A stretch of 64,000 nucleotides of DNA from Budorcas taxicolor. Lineage: Eukaryota; Chordata; Mammalia; Artiodactyla; Bovidae. Under the pieces are notes generated by a model, which had not been told where the DNA came from, searched no databases, and saw only the letters and a program-made list of their open reading frames with translations. The translations under genes were made by a program, and so were the position numbers. Shown here in pieces: positions 1 to 10,498 of the stretch. The DNA lies in contig NC_068926.1 in the NCBI RefSeq assembly GCF_023091745.1, positions 70,678,001 to 70,742,000 of the forward strand. The letters are read 5' to 3'. Positions within the stretch are counted from its first letter, which is position 1; the number at the start of each line of letters is the position of its first letter.

Positions 1-1640
1 CCTCTGCTCCTCTCATCTCCACCCCATTGGAGCATTTCCTCCTTCAGGGCTGGTGTGGTCTGTGGCCTGTCAGGAGCAGGGGCTCCCCACGATGTGCCCG
101 GGTCCCTCTGCCTGTGATGCCCCTGATGAGCCCAGATCTGGGAGCACCATCTCCTGCCAAGGGAGCAGCAGGGATACGGGGACCACCAGGCAATGATGAC
201 AAGGGGTTCCAGGCAAAGCCCTGCCTTTGTGACCTAGAACAGAGGTCTGGGGGAGTCAGGGGTTCGGCCCTGTTCTCCTACAGCTGGTTGGACCACACGC
301 CCTCCTGGATCACACTGGGCCCCACCCATCCTGATGAGGAGGCTGGTCATCAGTGTCACACAGCTCATCACTAACCACAGGCACAGGAATTCCCGCGTGA
401 TGGGGATGTCTGGTGAAAGCTTGCCCTGTACTCCCGTGTCGGCCCCATCACTGCCCTGACCCTGCCTGCGACGTCCCCAGTGCTGGTTGAGGCCTCTGCG
501 GTCACTTGGGCTGTCAGTACCAGGCAGGCTCACACCCTCATCCTGGTCCCTTTCATGGGGTCCATGAAATTGACTCCTTTTCTCCAAATACAAGCAAAAT
601 CTCCATGTGCCCAGATACACAGTGTCTCACAGGTTCTGGGCAGGATGTTGAGGAAGCAGAAGCTCAGCATCTGTGCCCTGGACCCCAGGGGCCTCTCCCA
701 CCCCCGCACGCCCCTCTCCTGCTCAGCAGACACCAGGCTTTGTGCTCTGCCCTGAACCCTGACGCTTAGGGAAGCTGGGTGCCTCCCTGTCTCTGGACAC
801 TGCACCCTAGGAGCCCTCCTCTCCAGGTGAAGGAGACCCTTCCCCTTAGGACATGGTTCTCAGACTCCTCACTTGCTCATTTCCTCCTCTTTTCCCTGAT
901 GACCTCTCCCATTTTTCCCTTCCTGGTTCCTTGTTTGAGATGATATTGGGTAAATGTCACTATTTTGGACAGAGACCTTATAAACCCACCTCTGTTAAAT
1001 CTATGGAGTCTAACCAATGAATGTCAGCCATGCCCAGTGACGATCAGGTAACAGGTCAGAAGGGTTTCTCAGTCAGGAAAGGAGGGGTCTTGACAAGGAT
1101 GAGATCCCCATTTATAGTTATAATCGTGTATATCAAGCACTTAATATAGAAAGCTTTCAAAATTCGACTCAAAACATCTTTAATCTTTAAATATATGAGT
1201 CAAAAAGTACTGTGAGGAGCAGGTTCAAGGGTAAAGGAGAACCCCTGGGAGTGATCAAGGAAAGGTCGGCTATCCCTGAGAACCTCACATCCTCTTGGGA
1301 AAGACAGAAATAGGGACAGAGCGGTGCACTCCAGGCCGGGGTGGCCCCTGGTGACCTTGCAAAGCCAACATCAACCACACACCAACCCGGGAGGGAAATT
1401 CAGACAGGATCGTGACCAGGAACCACCTATGGGCCTCTGGGATTTTGAATCCTGGACCCTCGTTCAGGTGGTTGTGTTCTGATACTGAACCCAGGAGCTG
1501 GGCAGAGCAAACTCAGACCGAGGAAATCCTGAAATTCATTTATCAGCATTGCATTAAAAGGCCTGAAGTCAAAGTTACTTGGAAAAATTAATGACCCGCC
1601 CCAAACTCCACGGAAAGGATTCATTCTACTGCCCTGGGGG
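1..1640. repeat. Locus-specific duplicated flank, copy 1 (no gene)
   Basis: No coding gene is visible. The stretch is non-coding spacer that recurs, diverged, at about 10930-12600, in part at 31430-32560, and as a split copy at 55990-56316 plus 60551-60690. Shared landmarks are the run starting CCTCTGCTCCTCTC, the block around 480-760 that ends in a C-rich tract, and a region near 950 with TTTTGGACAGAGACC. Apparent short reading frames here are not conserved in frame between the copies, so I do not treat them as genes. In every full copy it precedes a CTCF-like element and an IGLV8 segment, so it is part of a duplicated V8 cassette. Confidence 0.75.
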
Positions 1641-1720
1641 TGACATCAGGAAGACCCAGCTGCAAGTGTGAGAAAGCCCTTCCCGGAGGCTGTGAAGTAG
1701 GGGGAGGAGGAGGCCTGAGG

Positions 1721-1737
1721 CCAGCAGGGGGCGCTGT
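1721..1737 (+). promoter_or_regulatory. CTCF-like site in V8 cassette
   Basis: CCAGCAGGGGGCGCTGT fits the established CTCF core consensus (CCASYAGRGGGC) fully. It lies about 1.9 kb upstream of the IGLV8 octamer. The same 17-mer occurs at 12683 and 32645 within otherwise diverging copies of the flank. Binding is inferred, not shown. Confidence 0.6.
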
Positions 1738-2800
1738 GGGTCTGGTCCTGAGAGCGCAGGGTCCTGGCCAGGCAGCCTGCACCTCCTCCCTTGGCTCTTG
1801 CCCACGTGGGCAGCAGGGTCCTCACTGGAGGGTGACGCCCTGCACCGGGGCCCCCAGGGGACACGGCAGCTCTCAGCTCAGAGCCACAGGCTCGCCTCTC
1901 AGTTCCTGCTGCTCTGGCGTGGGGTCCGTGCCCAGACCTGACATCCACCCAAGGACAGAGGGACGGTCATACAATGAAAATGGACTTCCTTCAGGAACCT
2001 CGCCCTCCAGGGACACCTGGACAGGGGGTGAGACCCCTGCAGAGGCTGCCCCACTGCCCGCAGAGCGCCCGGGTGTTCCCAGCGGAGGAGGGATGCAGGC
2101 AAGAGCGCTCTGTCACCATCCATGTCCTTTAAAAGTGTTCCCTGTGGTGTTATTTGGCAGTTTCAGCATTTTAGAGTGAAGCATGGAAACTGGTATTGTG
2201 TCAGTTTTTGTGGCTTCATTCCTCGTTCCTTCCCTTTATGTGACCACTTCTTCCATCTAAAAACTTGACATATATGAAATCACATATCTCCCAAAGCTAT
2301 CTTCAGTACATTTGCATAATAAGAAAAGATTAACTAGGAATATCATATTTTTCACGTCTATGAGTTGAGGTTCTCAGGCACCTCTGACAAAAATCACGTG
2401 AATGTTATTAAACAGCTACTTTAGCAGCAAATCTAACGTGAATACAAAATAAGAATAGTATTTAACATTTTTTATGTTAAAGAAACAAGAGATAAACAAG
2501 ACTTTCTCCGTCTCTTCCACACACGTTAACACTTGAGATGTCTGAGCTCCTTCTCCTCCTCGTTGCCCCCACACCCCTCCCCTGTCCCTTCGGCTCCAGA
2601 GCAGAACCACAGGGAAGGGAGTTTTACAAGGTCCACGATGGTCACCACACCTACCTGTTCACACACGGGTTTTTTCCATTTCTGATGATGAGACATGTGT
2701 TCCCACCTTATTGTAACTGAGCTTGCCAGCTATCATCATTGAATGATGACATGGTGACCTTTCCCCCTACTATTGGTCTATTGAACGGCTATTGAGCTAC
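1738..2800. other. V8-cassette spacer, no gene
   Basis: Non-coding spacer present as paralogous copies at about 12700-13760 and 32660-33720. The first 450 bases are strongly conserved among the three copies; the rest is A+T-rich and less conserved. Nothing gene-like is supported. Confidence 0.6.
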
Positions 2801-3070
2801 AGAGAAGGCAATGGCACCCCACTCCAGCATTCTTGCTGGGAAAATACCGTGGACAGAGGCGCCTGGTGGGCTGCAGTCCATGGGGTTGCTGAGACTCGGG
2901 CACGACTGACCGACTTCATTTTCACTTTTCACTTTCATGCACTGGAGAAGGAAATGGCAACCCACTCCAGTGTTCTTGCTGGAGAATCCCAGGGACAGGG
3001 GAGGCTGGTGGGCTGCCGTCTATGGGGTCACACAGAGTCAGACATGACTGAAGCGACTTAGCAGTAGCCC
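2801..3070 (+). mobile_element. Bov-A2 SINE (two Bov-A monomers)
   Basis: Two head-to-tail monomers of the ruminant Bov-A family, each with the typical 'ggcaacccactccag...ttcttgctgg' and 'cagagtcagacatgactgaagcgactta' blocks. It is flanked by an imperfect target duplication (TTGAGCTAC before, TGAAGCTAC after). The paralogous flank near 13730 lacks it, so it inserted after the duplication. Confidence 0.85.
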
Positions 3071-3609
3071 TGAAGCTACTCCACATTGGCATGGCTTTTT
3101 ATAACACAGGAGGCTGTCACCACAGGCCTGGCCGTGTGACTCTATATGGAACTCTCCACCCCCAGCCCTGATTCACCAGCACCGGGACTAGAGACACTTT
3201 ACAGGACTGTGCTCCAGGGCGACCGCTCACCCTTCACAGCAGACACAGGCTCCGGGATCTCCTGCTCGGCTCAGGGCTGGAGGAGGGGAACAGCACCGCC
3301 CAGACGGGAGGCAGGGTTCCCTGAGAAGACAGAGTGTTCTTAAGAAGGGCTCAGGTTTGGGAAAGGCTGGATTACTGCGGCAAGAGAGACAGACTTGCAA
3401 ACTCCTCCTTCAGGCTCAGACACTCCGGGGAGGAGATAGAGGACCGAGGTCACCAGGTCACGGGGGCACATCTGCTGAAAGACGTCTCCCCATCTCTCAG
3501 GGGCTCCTCCCCAAGCTGTCCCCGCTGTGCATGAGGTCCAGCATCTGCCTCCTTCAAGTCCCCCCCACCCCAGGGCCTCAGGTGACCTGGGCAGGAAGAG
3601 GAGGAAGGG
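3071..3609. other. Upstream region of IGLV8 pseudogene, no gene
   Basis: Spacer shared with about 13740-14270 and 33690-34503. It includes a segment near 3180-3260 and a block near 3400-3500 (AGACACTCCGGGGAGGAGATAG) that are conserved in all three IGLV8 cassettes. No coding gene is supported. Confidence 0.6.
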
Positions 3610-3617
3610 ATTTGCAT
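3610..3617 (+). promoter_or_regulatory. Octamer ATTTGCAT, IGLV8 pseudogene promoter
   Basis: Perfect immunoglobulin octamer (Oct-1/Oct-2 site), 102 nt upstream of the mutated start codon of the V8 leader. Confidence 0.8.
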
Positions 3618-3718
3618 GAGGCGCCTCCTCCTCCTGACAGGCTGGAGGCATGAAAAGGCCCAGGACCCCGCCTGCAGCCCAGGAGGTGAGGAGGCCGTGT
3701 CCTGGGAGGGGCCCCACC

Positions 3719-4172
3719 GTGGCCTGGACGGTGCTCCTGCTCGGGCTGCTCGCTTGTGGCTCAGGTCAGGGGCCGAGACTCGGCACGCTTGGGGCACCTC
3801 CATGCAGGGTCTCAGGGCCCTGTCTCCATAACAACCCCTGTCTCTCTCTTGTTCCTTTTAGGGGTGGATGCTCAGACCATGGTCCAGGAGCCAGCACTGT
3901 CAGTGTCTCCAGGAGGGATGGTCACCCTCACCTGGGGCCTTAGCTCTGGGTCAGTCACCACCAGTAACTCCCCTGGCTGGTTCCAGCAGACCCCAGGCCA
4001 GGCTCCCAGAACTGCTTTCTAAGCACAAACACCCGCCCCTCTGGGGTCCCTGCTCGCTTCTCTGGCTCCGTCTCTGGGAACAACGCCGCCCTCACCGTCA
4101 CGGGGCCCAGCCCGGGGCCGAGGCCGTCCCTCACTGTGCTCGGCACACGTTAGCCGCAATGCCGCAGGGTAC
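3719..4172 (+). pseudogene. IGLV8: IGLV8-subgroup V-lambda pseudogene (copy 1)
   Basis: A two-exon V-lambda segment. The leader exon is 3719-3764 (donor GTCAGG) and the V exon begins at 3862 after a TTTTAG acceptor. Framework 1 reads ...EPALSVSPGGMVTLT, the signature of the IGLV8 subgroup (known family: EPSxSVSPGGTVTLTC). There are several defects. The leader ATG is GTG. The framework-1 cysteine codon is TGG (Trp), which removes the intradomain disulfide. Framework 2 (WFQQTPGQAPR) runs into a TAA at about 4020. Framework 3 is shortened, with its end (cysteine and CDR3) missing or scrambled, and no clean heptamer/nonamer follows. It would have encoded part of the lambda variable domain but cannot now. 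The octamer upstream is intact. Confidence 0.88.
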
Positions 4173-5678
4173 ACCCTCATGGGGAAGCGCTGCCCAAGCC
4201 TGCCCCTGTGCTCAGAGGGCTCGGCGCTTCGAGTCGGGAAGGCACAGAGGGGGCAGAAAAGCTCACCAGCCCGTGGGGAGGGGGCTCTGGGGTCCCATCT
4301 CCTTCCAGCCGTCCATGGCCCCGCGCCTGCTCCTGTGTCTCCCTTGGGGGGGTCCAGCTCTTCGTGGGACCCCCTCTCTGCCCATAATGATGTGGAGGGG
4401 AATCAGGTCCACATTTTATCAACCTTGAGAGTCAGAGTCCCCAGCACAACCAGCATGACTCTCCTTGCTGACTTTGATGATGACCCTTGGTGACCTCTAA
4501 GGTTGGCAGACGAAATCCAGCAACTGCACCCTGGCAGGGGGTCTCAGCTCCGCTGTGCGGGGACCTGGTCTCCCAGCCCCTCCTGGCTGAAGTGGGCAGG
4601 GCCCCATGACGCTGGGGGTGAGGTGCCACTGGGGCTCCAGCCCGTCACAGCCTGAGCCTGGCCTGGAGTCAGGCTGGTCAGCTCTCCAGGTCCCCGTCCA
4701 ACCCCTTGGCAGCCAAGGAGGGGCTGAACTTCTAGGCCATCCCAGCCTGAGAATGACCGGGGGAGAAGCCAGGCTCGTCTGTGCCCCGCTGACAGTGCCA
4801 AGACTTGAGCAGGGAATTAAAGATAACACCGTCAGTGACACCGCCAGGAGCGCAAGGAGCCGACGCGCGGAATGTGGCCAAGGTCCCTGTGAGTGAATCT
4901 GAGGCTGTGGAAACATACGCATCTTCACAGGCTCCAAACTTAGTAACAAACGGATTTTGGGGTTTCAGCAAGAGGATGTTATTTCCCTGCTTTTCTTTTC
5001 TCTTCCACTCGGAGGAGGTGGTCATAACTTCAGAGGGTCCACCTCTCCGACCTCGTGTGGCCGGTCCCCAGGGTCAGCAGCCTCTACCTCCCCTTCTTCT
5101 GACCTTGACACGTACTCGGACCTCGGACCTGAGTGCCCTCCTGTCCCTGCAGGGAGGTCACCTCACGTGCCCTCACATCTCAACTGACCCCTCACGGTTT
5201 TGTCCAGGCCCCTATGCTGTGTTACCTCCCAGGATGCAGGGACAGGACTGGGGTCCTCTCAGCGTGGATCCCCCAGGGCATCAGCACCGGCTTGGGAGGG
5301 GAACAGAAACCAGGGGAGACGAGTGATGGAGACCGTGGGGCCAGCCCCCTAGCTGCATCAACAGTGCTGAATAGGAAGCGGGGGCGGGTGGCGGGCACTG
5401 CGGTCATCCCTCCCACCCTGGTGTCCCTGAGACCACGGAGCTCAGGGGGCTGAACGTCCGCCGACTGCAGCACCGCAGCCCCGCTTAGCCTGGCTGCCCC
5501 TCCCTGAGGGCAGCAGGAAGCAGGGAGTGGTCTCAGCGTCCGCTGGATGGAAGGAGCTGCTGACAGGAGTTGCCCCAGGCTCCCAGGCTGGAGTCAGCAG
5601 CACAGAGAAGTGGGGTCAGGACCCCCCTTTGCTGGGTCAGTGGACGGTGAACATATACCCTTGATTGATGGACTTTAC
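4173..5678. other. V8-to-V1 spacer, no gene
   Basis: Non-coding spacer. Parts recur near 38720-39400 and 19010-19160 (for example GGATCTGAAGCTGTAG-type and TTTCAGCAAGANGATG-type blocks) and near 15960-16260 and 36080-36340 (the GGAAGGAGCTGCTGACAG block). Its reading frames are not conserved between the copies. Confidence 0.55.
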
Positions 5679-5870
5679 AGTTCAGTTCAGTTCAGTTGCG
5701 CAGTTGTGTCCGACTCTTTGCGACCCCGTGCATCGCAGCATGCCAGGCCTCCCTGTCCGTCACCAACTCCTGGAGTTCACTCAAACTCATGTCCATCGAG
5801 TCGGTGATGCCATCCAGCCATCTCATCTTCTATCTTCCCATTCTCCTCCTGCGCCCAATCCCTCCCTGCA
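5679..5870 (-). mobile_element. Bov-A/BovB 3'-end fragment, antisense
   Basis: Starts with the GTTCA-repeat tail (CAGTTCAGTTCAG) and continues with the reverse complement of the Bov-A/BovB 3' region. It stops exactly where the remnant of an IGLV1 leader (GCTCTCTGCACAGGTGACTGG) begins, so it replaces that segment's promoter and most of its leader. Confidence 0.85.
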
Positions 5871-5873
5871 CAG

Positions 5874-6301
5874 CCGCTCTCTGCACAGGTGACTGGATGC
5901 GGGGACAGGGGAGGGGCCCTTGGAAGACTCTCGGGCCCTGCTCCCTGCTCTTGAGTCTGGACCCCAGAGTCACCATCTCTGTCTCTCTCTCTTCCAGGAT
6001 CCTGGGCCCAGGCTGTGCTGACTCAGCCGCCCTCTGTTTCCCGAACTTTGGGTCAGAGGACGACCATCTCTTGCACTGGAAGCAGCAACAAAATCGGGGG
6101 TTATTATGTGAGCTGGTACCAACAGCTCCCAGGATCGGCCCCCAGACTCCTGACCTATGAAAACGGCTAAAGATCCTCAGGGGTCCAGGATCGGTTCTCT
6201 GTCTCCAAGTCTGGCAGCTCGGCCTCTCTGACCACTTCAGTTCATGCTGAGGATGACGCTGATTATTACTGTTTCTCATGGGCTGACGGCTTGAAAATTT
6301 G
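5874..6301 (+). pseudogene. IGLV1: IGLV1-subgroup pseudogene with lost promoter and leader
   Basis: Only the last bases of the leader exon (GCTCTCTGCACAG then donor GTGACTGG) remain after the SINE. The V exon starts at 5998 and reads SWAQAVLTQPPSVS, then CTGSSNKIGGYYVSWYQQ, typical of IGLV1. The frame is open except for one TAA in CDR2 (about 6168). Both conserved cysteines and the framework-2 tryptophan are present, and the exon ends with DDADYYCFSWADGLK. The downstream signal is CCCAGTG, a 22-bp spacer and ACAAAGACC, i.e. heptamer and nonamer each one base from consensus. It cannot be expressed on its own. It shares an unusual VQDRF (Gln for Pro) in framework 3 with the open IGLV1 at 9.2 kb. 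It could donate sequence in gene conversion, which is inference only. Confidence 0.88.
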
Positions 6302-6339
6302 CCCAGTGCTTCAGGCCAGAGCAGAAGCAGACAAAGACC
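6302..6339 (+). other. Degenerate V-lambda RSS
   Basis: Heptamer CCCAGTG (first base altered), 22-bp spacer, nonamer ACAAAGACC at 6331-6339. The altered first heptamer base should strongly reduce RAG cleavage. Confidence 0.65.
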
Positions 6340-7089
6340 TGCTTCCCCCACAGCCACGGGGCTCCCGGGGCAAGGCGTCTGCCCCTCCCTTCCTGGAGTC
6401 CCTGAGGCCTCGGAACCCAGCAGACTGGGTGTCCCCTGAGTGCAGCCCCGCTGCCCCCTCAGCCCGACTCCCCTCCCGAGGGCAGTGGCACACAGGGGGT
6501 GGTCACACGCCCCTGGATGACGGAGCTGCTCACACAGGTGCCCCCGGTTCCCAGGTCGGAGTCGGCAGCACAGAGCATGGGGGGCAGTACCGCCCTTGCT
6601 GGGTCACTGCACAGCGAACGCACATCCCTGAGTTTCCGCCACAGAAGCATCTCCTGTTAAAGGAAAAGGAAATGGAACTCAGAGTTTCTTCAAGCAATTT
6701 CCACACAGTCCAGGATCCAGTAAAAACTGTCACTTATATGAAGAACCAGGAAACTAAATATTGAAGGGAAGTGAGACAGCATAGACATCAACGGTGAGAT
6801 GCCTGAGATGATGAAATCAGGTGACAGATATTTTTAGGGACAGACATCAAATGTATTTGATGAGCAAATACAAACACTCTTGGGTCCTAAGGAGAAGGAG
6901 ATAAATGGAAGGAACAAAAAAGAATCATGAGAACAAGTTAGTCAGAATAACCTGAAAATACAATAGGTGAAAATAAAGAAGTTCTGTGTATACTATCAAA
7001 GACATGTAATATTTATTACTTGATTCATTTATTTGTTCATTGATAAGGTATTTGGTGATAGGAAAAAAGGCAGCCCCTCCGTCCTCAAA
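6340..7089. other. V1 downstream flank, no gene
   Basis: Spacer paralogous to 49782-50517 and in part to 16300-16570 and 63850-64000 (shared blocks ATCAATGCTGAGATG-like and ATCAGGTGACAGATA). No coding evidence. Confidence 0.6.
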
Positions 7090-7296
7090 GGCTTCCCAGG
7101 TGTCACGAGGGGTAAAGAACCGCCTACCAATGCGAAAGGCATAAAAGATGCGGGTTCTGTCCCTGGGTGGGAAGATCCTCTGGAGCAGGAAACGGCAGCC
7201 CACTTCAGTGTTCTTGTCTAGACAATCCCATGGACAGACGGGCCTGGTGGGCTAGAGTCCACGGGGTCGCTAAAGAGTCAGACAGGATCGAGAACC
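7090..7296 (+). mobile_element. Bov-tA SINE
   Basis: tRNA-derived head (GGCTTCCCAGGTGTC...GGTAAAGAACCGCC) joined to a Bov-A monomer. The same insertion sits at the equivalent place in the paralogous cassettes at 44107 and 50518, so it predates those duplications. Confidence 0.85.
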
Positions 7297-8846
7297 AAGC
7301 AATTGAGCGGCACCTTGCGCACAATCTCCCCCCACCCCCGTGAACGTTCCCCGAGCGCGTCACCAGGGGCCGATGTTACCGCTCCGAGTTGGCAAAACCG
7401 CAACACACCCGCATGGTCCACTGAGCTGGCCCTGCCCCCGGGCTCAGCGGCCTGACTTGGACGGGACAGCAGGTGCTTCCTCTCAGGGGACAGACTCAGA
7501 GCCGCGGCCCCCAGGCCTCCTCCTGGGACTGAAGCTGCACCCGGGGCGAGCACCCAGAGTTGGAGGGTGCAGGGGTCAGGGGGTCATCAGTCCCCACCCT
7601 CTTCCCAGAAAGAGAGGAGGGGAGGAGCCCCCAGAGCCCACCCCGTGCCCCCCTGCAGCTCTCCTCAGCCTGCGCCCGTCCTCCTCATCTCTGCTCACAG
7701 CCTGCCCTCCCGCTCCCCTCACTCACGACTCTCCTCCCAGTCCTGGGCCTCTCTCTCTCTACAGACCTCCAGTGACCAGGTAGGTCTGTAGACCATGATC
7801 TCCATGGTCAGGAGCCAGCTCCCTCTGTCGGAAGATCATGGCCGTGTCTCCAGATCTTCCTGAAACACTCACTTCCTCGGCCCCTCCTTGAGCCTGTCTA
7901 ACCCTTCCTTCCCGAGAAGCCTCAGATCCCTGGCGTCAGCTGTGACCCCTGCTCGTCTGCTCCGTGCTCCTCCCCGGGGTCCCCTTGTTTCCCAGGGGAT
8001 CCATGAACCCCTCTAGTAGCCGATTTATTCCCTGAATCCTCACACTCCATCCTGTGTGCCCATCCAGTGAGGAATCAGGAGGGGAGAGAGCCCTGGTCCT
8101 GAGACCTGCAGATGACTCCTGGCTGAGGAGTGTCTGTACTCAACTGCTGTGGGACTGACTGTATGCACAGTGAGCCCGGGAGAAGCTGCGGGGCCCTGGG
8201 CTGGGAAAGCAACCCTGTCGTGGGGCTCTGCCCCCGGGGCCGGCGCTGCTGCTCTGTCTGGAACACGCCTAAGTCAGATTTGATCCCCATGGTCACGTCT
8301 GAGGTTCCCGAGAACAGCTGATCTGCCTTGTCCTGTCCTGTGTCTCATCTCAGATCTGAGACCGACCCATGGCTCTGATAACTCAGCCTGCCCTGTTTCA
8401 CAGAGAGAACGTCCTGCTACGACATAAAAATCCCCCAGTGGAGATGCCGTACCTGTCAGAAAGTCTTTAAAATTATCTTATTTAGAGAACAGAGGTTACA
8501 AGGAAAATGATGTTTTAGAAATAGTACCATGGCAATCCAGAATTAAAACAGAGCCAGAGTGGACACAGCCTAGTGACCTAACAACAGCATTTTCTTCAGT
8601 TAAATTTAGGCATCTATTTTAAGTGATGACCTTAGATTTTTACTAATCCATGAACACATTTGATTCATTTAAAATCTCAGAGTCACACATCCACTGAGTA
8701 ACACTCACATGCACTACACGGTAAGCTACAGTTGGCTGTTGTTATCCATCCAAACACATCCTGAAGGGTAGAATTTCAAAAGCAATTTGGGGAGAGCTGA
8801 CTCCAAGAGCTCTATCAGTAGGTCAGGATGTGTGCCTTGGTCCGGA
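7297..8846. other. IGLV1 upstream spacer, no gene
   Basis: Shared with 44306-46001 and 50726-52408. It includes a decayed CTCF-like element (TCACCAGGGGCCG near 7360) and, near 7935, a single copy of the unit that is expanded into a 30-bp minisatellite in the other two cassettes. The proline-rich reading frames at 7340-7780 reflect C-rich DNA. Confidence 0.6.
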
Positions 8847-8862
8847 CACCAGGGGGCGCTCC
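8847..8862 (+). promoter_or_regulatory. CTCF-like site upstream of IGLV1 (9.2 kb)
   Basis: CACCAGGGGGCGCTCC matches the CTCF core well and lies 222 bp upstream of the octamer. The three other octamer-bearing IGLV1 segments have an equivalent element 227-232 bp upstream. Confidence 0.55.
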
Positions 8863-9068
8863 GAGGCCTTTCCTGAGTGTCTGGAGGGGTGAGAGCAGAG
8901 CCCAGCCCCCTGGGGCTCTGTGGTGCTTCCTGCTCAGGGCTCCCAGCTGTGCCCTCCCACCCCCACGCCCCAAGCAACCCCGCCCCTGATCACACACTGG
9001 CCTCCCTCAGGCCCAGGAAGCTGAGCCAGGTCCCAGAGGGGATCAGAGCATTGTGGGGGTTGGGGGTC

Positions 9069-9076
9069 ATTTGCAT
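9069..9076 (+). promoter_or_regulatory. Octamer ATTTGCAT, IGLV1 promoter
   Basis: Perfect octamer, followed within a few bases by a GC box (GGCCCCGCCCC). No TATA box is obvious in the 108 nt before the start codon. Confidence 0.85.
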
Positions 9077-9183
9077 GAGAGGCCCCGCCCCCTCTCAGGG
9101 CATGAAGAGGGGCAGGAGCGGGGTGGGGACGCTCTGCTCAGCTGTGGGGCCACAGACGGCGGGACGCCCTGACCGTGTCCACC

Positions 9184-9648
9184 ATGGCCTGGTCCCCTCT
9201 GCTCCTCACCCTGGGCGCTCTCTGCACAGGTGACTGGATGGGGGGACAGGGGAAGGGCCCTGGGAAGACTCACGGGCCTTGCTCCCCGCTATTGTGTCTG
9301 GACCCCCGAGTCACCATCTCTGTCTCTCCCCCTTGCAGGATCCTGGGCCCAGGCTGTGCTGACTCAGCCGCCCTCCGTGTCCGGGTCCCCGGGCCAGAGT
9401 GTCTCCATCACCTGCACTGGAAGCAGCAGCAACATCGGGGGTGGTAATTACGTGGGCTGGTACCAACAGCTCCCAGGATCGGCCCCCAAACTCCTCATCT
9501 ATGATATTAGCAGTCGACCCTCGGGGGTCCAGGACCGATTCTCCGGCTCCAGGTCTGGCAACACAGCGACTTTGACCATCAGCTCGCTCCAGGCTGAGGA
9601 CGAGGCCGATTATTACTGTGCAACTTACGAAAGTAGCAGCTATAATGG
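9184..9648 (+). CDS. IGLV1: IGLV1-subgroup V-lambda segment, apparently functional
   Basis: Germline variable segment of the lambda light chain. After joining to a J segment it encodes most of the antigen-binding VL domain of secreted or membrane immunoglobulin. The leader exon is 9184-9229 (MAWSPLLLTLGALCT), the intron has GT/AG ends (109 nt), and the V exon is 9339-9648. The signal peptide ends GSWA before mature QAVLTQPP. Both disulfide cysteines (SITC and DYYC), the framework-2 WYQQLPGSAPK and the framework-3 SRSGNTATLTISSLQAEDEADYY are intact, and the frame is open throughout. The germline CDR3 start is CATYESSSYNG. An octamer lies 108 nt before the ATG, and a consensus 23-bp RSS follows directly. 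One oddity is Gln in place of the usual Pro in the framework-3 start (GVQDRF). Ruminants use lambda chains predominantly, and IGLV1 is the main expressed subgroup in cattle (established knowledge). Expression of this copy is inferred. Confidence 0.93.
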
Positions 9649-9687
9649 CACAGTGCTCCAGGCCAGGGGGGAAGTGAGACAAAAACC
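9649..9687 (+). other. V-lambda RSS, consensus (23-bp spacer)
   Basis: Heptamer CACAGTG at 9649-9655, 23-bp spacer, nonamer ACAAAAACC at 9679-9687. Both elements are perfect consensus, as expected for V-lambda. Confidence 0.95.
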
Positions 9688-10209
9688 TGCTCTCCTCCAG
9701 ACATGGGCCTCCCGGGGCTGAAGCATCTCTGTCCAAGCAGACACGGGAGCAGCAGCTCTGAAATGGACATAAAGTCGTATTTCATCTCACACGGTGAGAA
9801 CCAGAATGTGTGGCCGTACTCACAACTTACTGCACGTTTTCAGCCAAAACGCCCTCAGCTGCTCTTCCCAGTCCCTTCTGCTTCATGTAAGACCATTTAG
9901 GGGAAAGGGAATTTGGAATACTCCACCATGTTTAAAGCTACTTGTTCAAACATTATCATTTTAATTTCTAATCTTGAGTAGTGTGTTTTCTTATTATTGT
10001 CAACTGATATTTTAGAAGAATCTCAATTTAATGGCTTTATTGTTAACTTTCTTCAATAAGGTTGCAGGTATATTTATTCCTCACCTGTTTACTGTTGGTT
10101 TCTCTAAGCCCCTAGAGCTGGTGCTGCTGTGAGTGACCACACCGCAGCCCTGAGGCCCTGGACTGCTGAGACCGGCAATGGTTTCAGGGCCTGTGTGTGG
10201 GGAGACCCC
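9688..10209. other. Spacer between IGLV1 and IGLV11/5-like relic
   Basis: No gene. It shares a block (GAGCAGCAGCTCNGAAATGGAC) with 48353-48380 and 54713-54740, and the segment from 10110 on with 48720 and 55210. The V10-like relic found in the other two cassettes at this place is absent here. Confidence 0.55.
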
Positions 10210-10498
10210 TGTCCCCGGAGAGACCACAGGTGACTCTGTGGCTCCCTGCACCCTCAGCAGTGACATCAGTGTCGGCCGCTCTGCTCTTACTGGAACCAGC
10301 AGAAGCCAGTGAGCCCTCCTCAGTACTCCGGTCCTACCACTCAGACTCCAGGAAGAACCAGGCTCCGGGGTCCCCGCGGATTTTCTGGATCCAGGGATGT
10401 CTCAGCCAACGGAGGGCTCCTGCTCGTCTCTGGGCTGCAGCATGAGGACGAGGCTGACTCTGACCGTGCAGGCTGGTGCAACAGGGCTCCGCACAGTG
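10210..10498 (+). pseudogene. IGLV11/IGLV5-like V-lambda relic (copy 1)
   Basis: A leaderless V-lambda remnant. It has a framework-1/CDR1 block translating as CTLSSDISVG, then, after a frameshift, WNQQKP. Further on come framework-3 words SGSRDVSANGGLLLVSGLQ and EDEAD, ending in CACAGTG at 10492. The CTLSSD-SVG block resembles the human IGLV11 subgroup, and the framework 3 fits IGLV5 and IGLV11 equally. The framework-3 cysteine context is altered (DSDRAG in place of DYYC). No start codon, promoter or clear nonamer is seen. Near-identical relics lie at 48830 and 55300, always downstream of an open IGLV1, so the decay predates the duplications. Confidence 0.75.
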
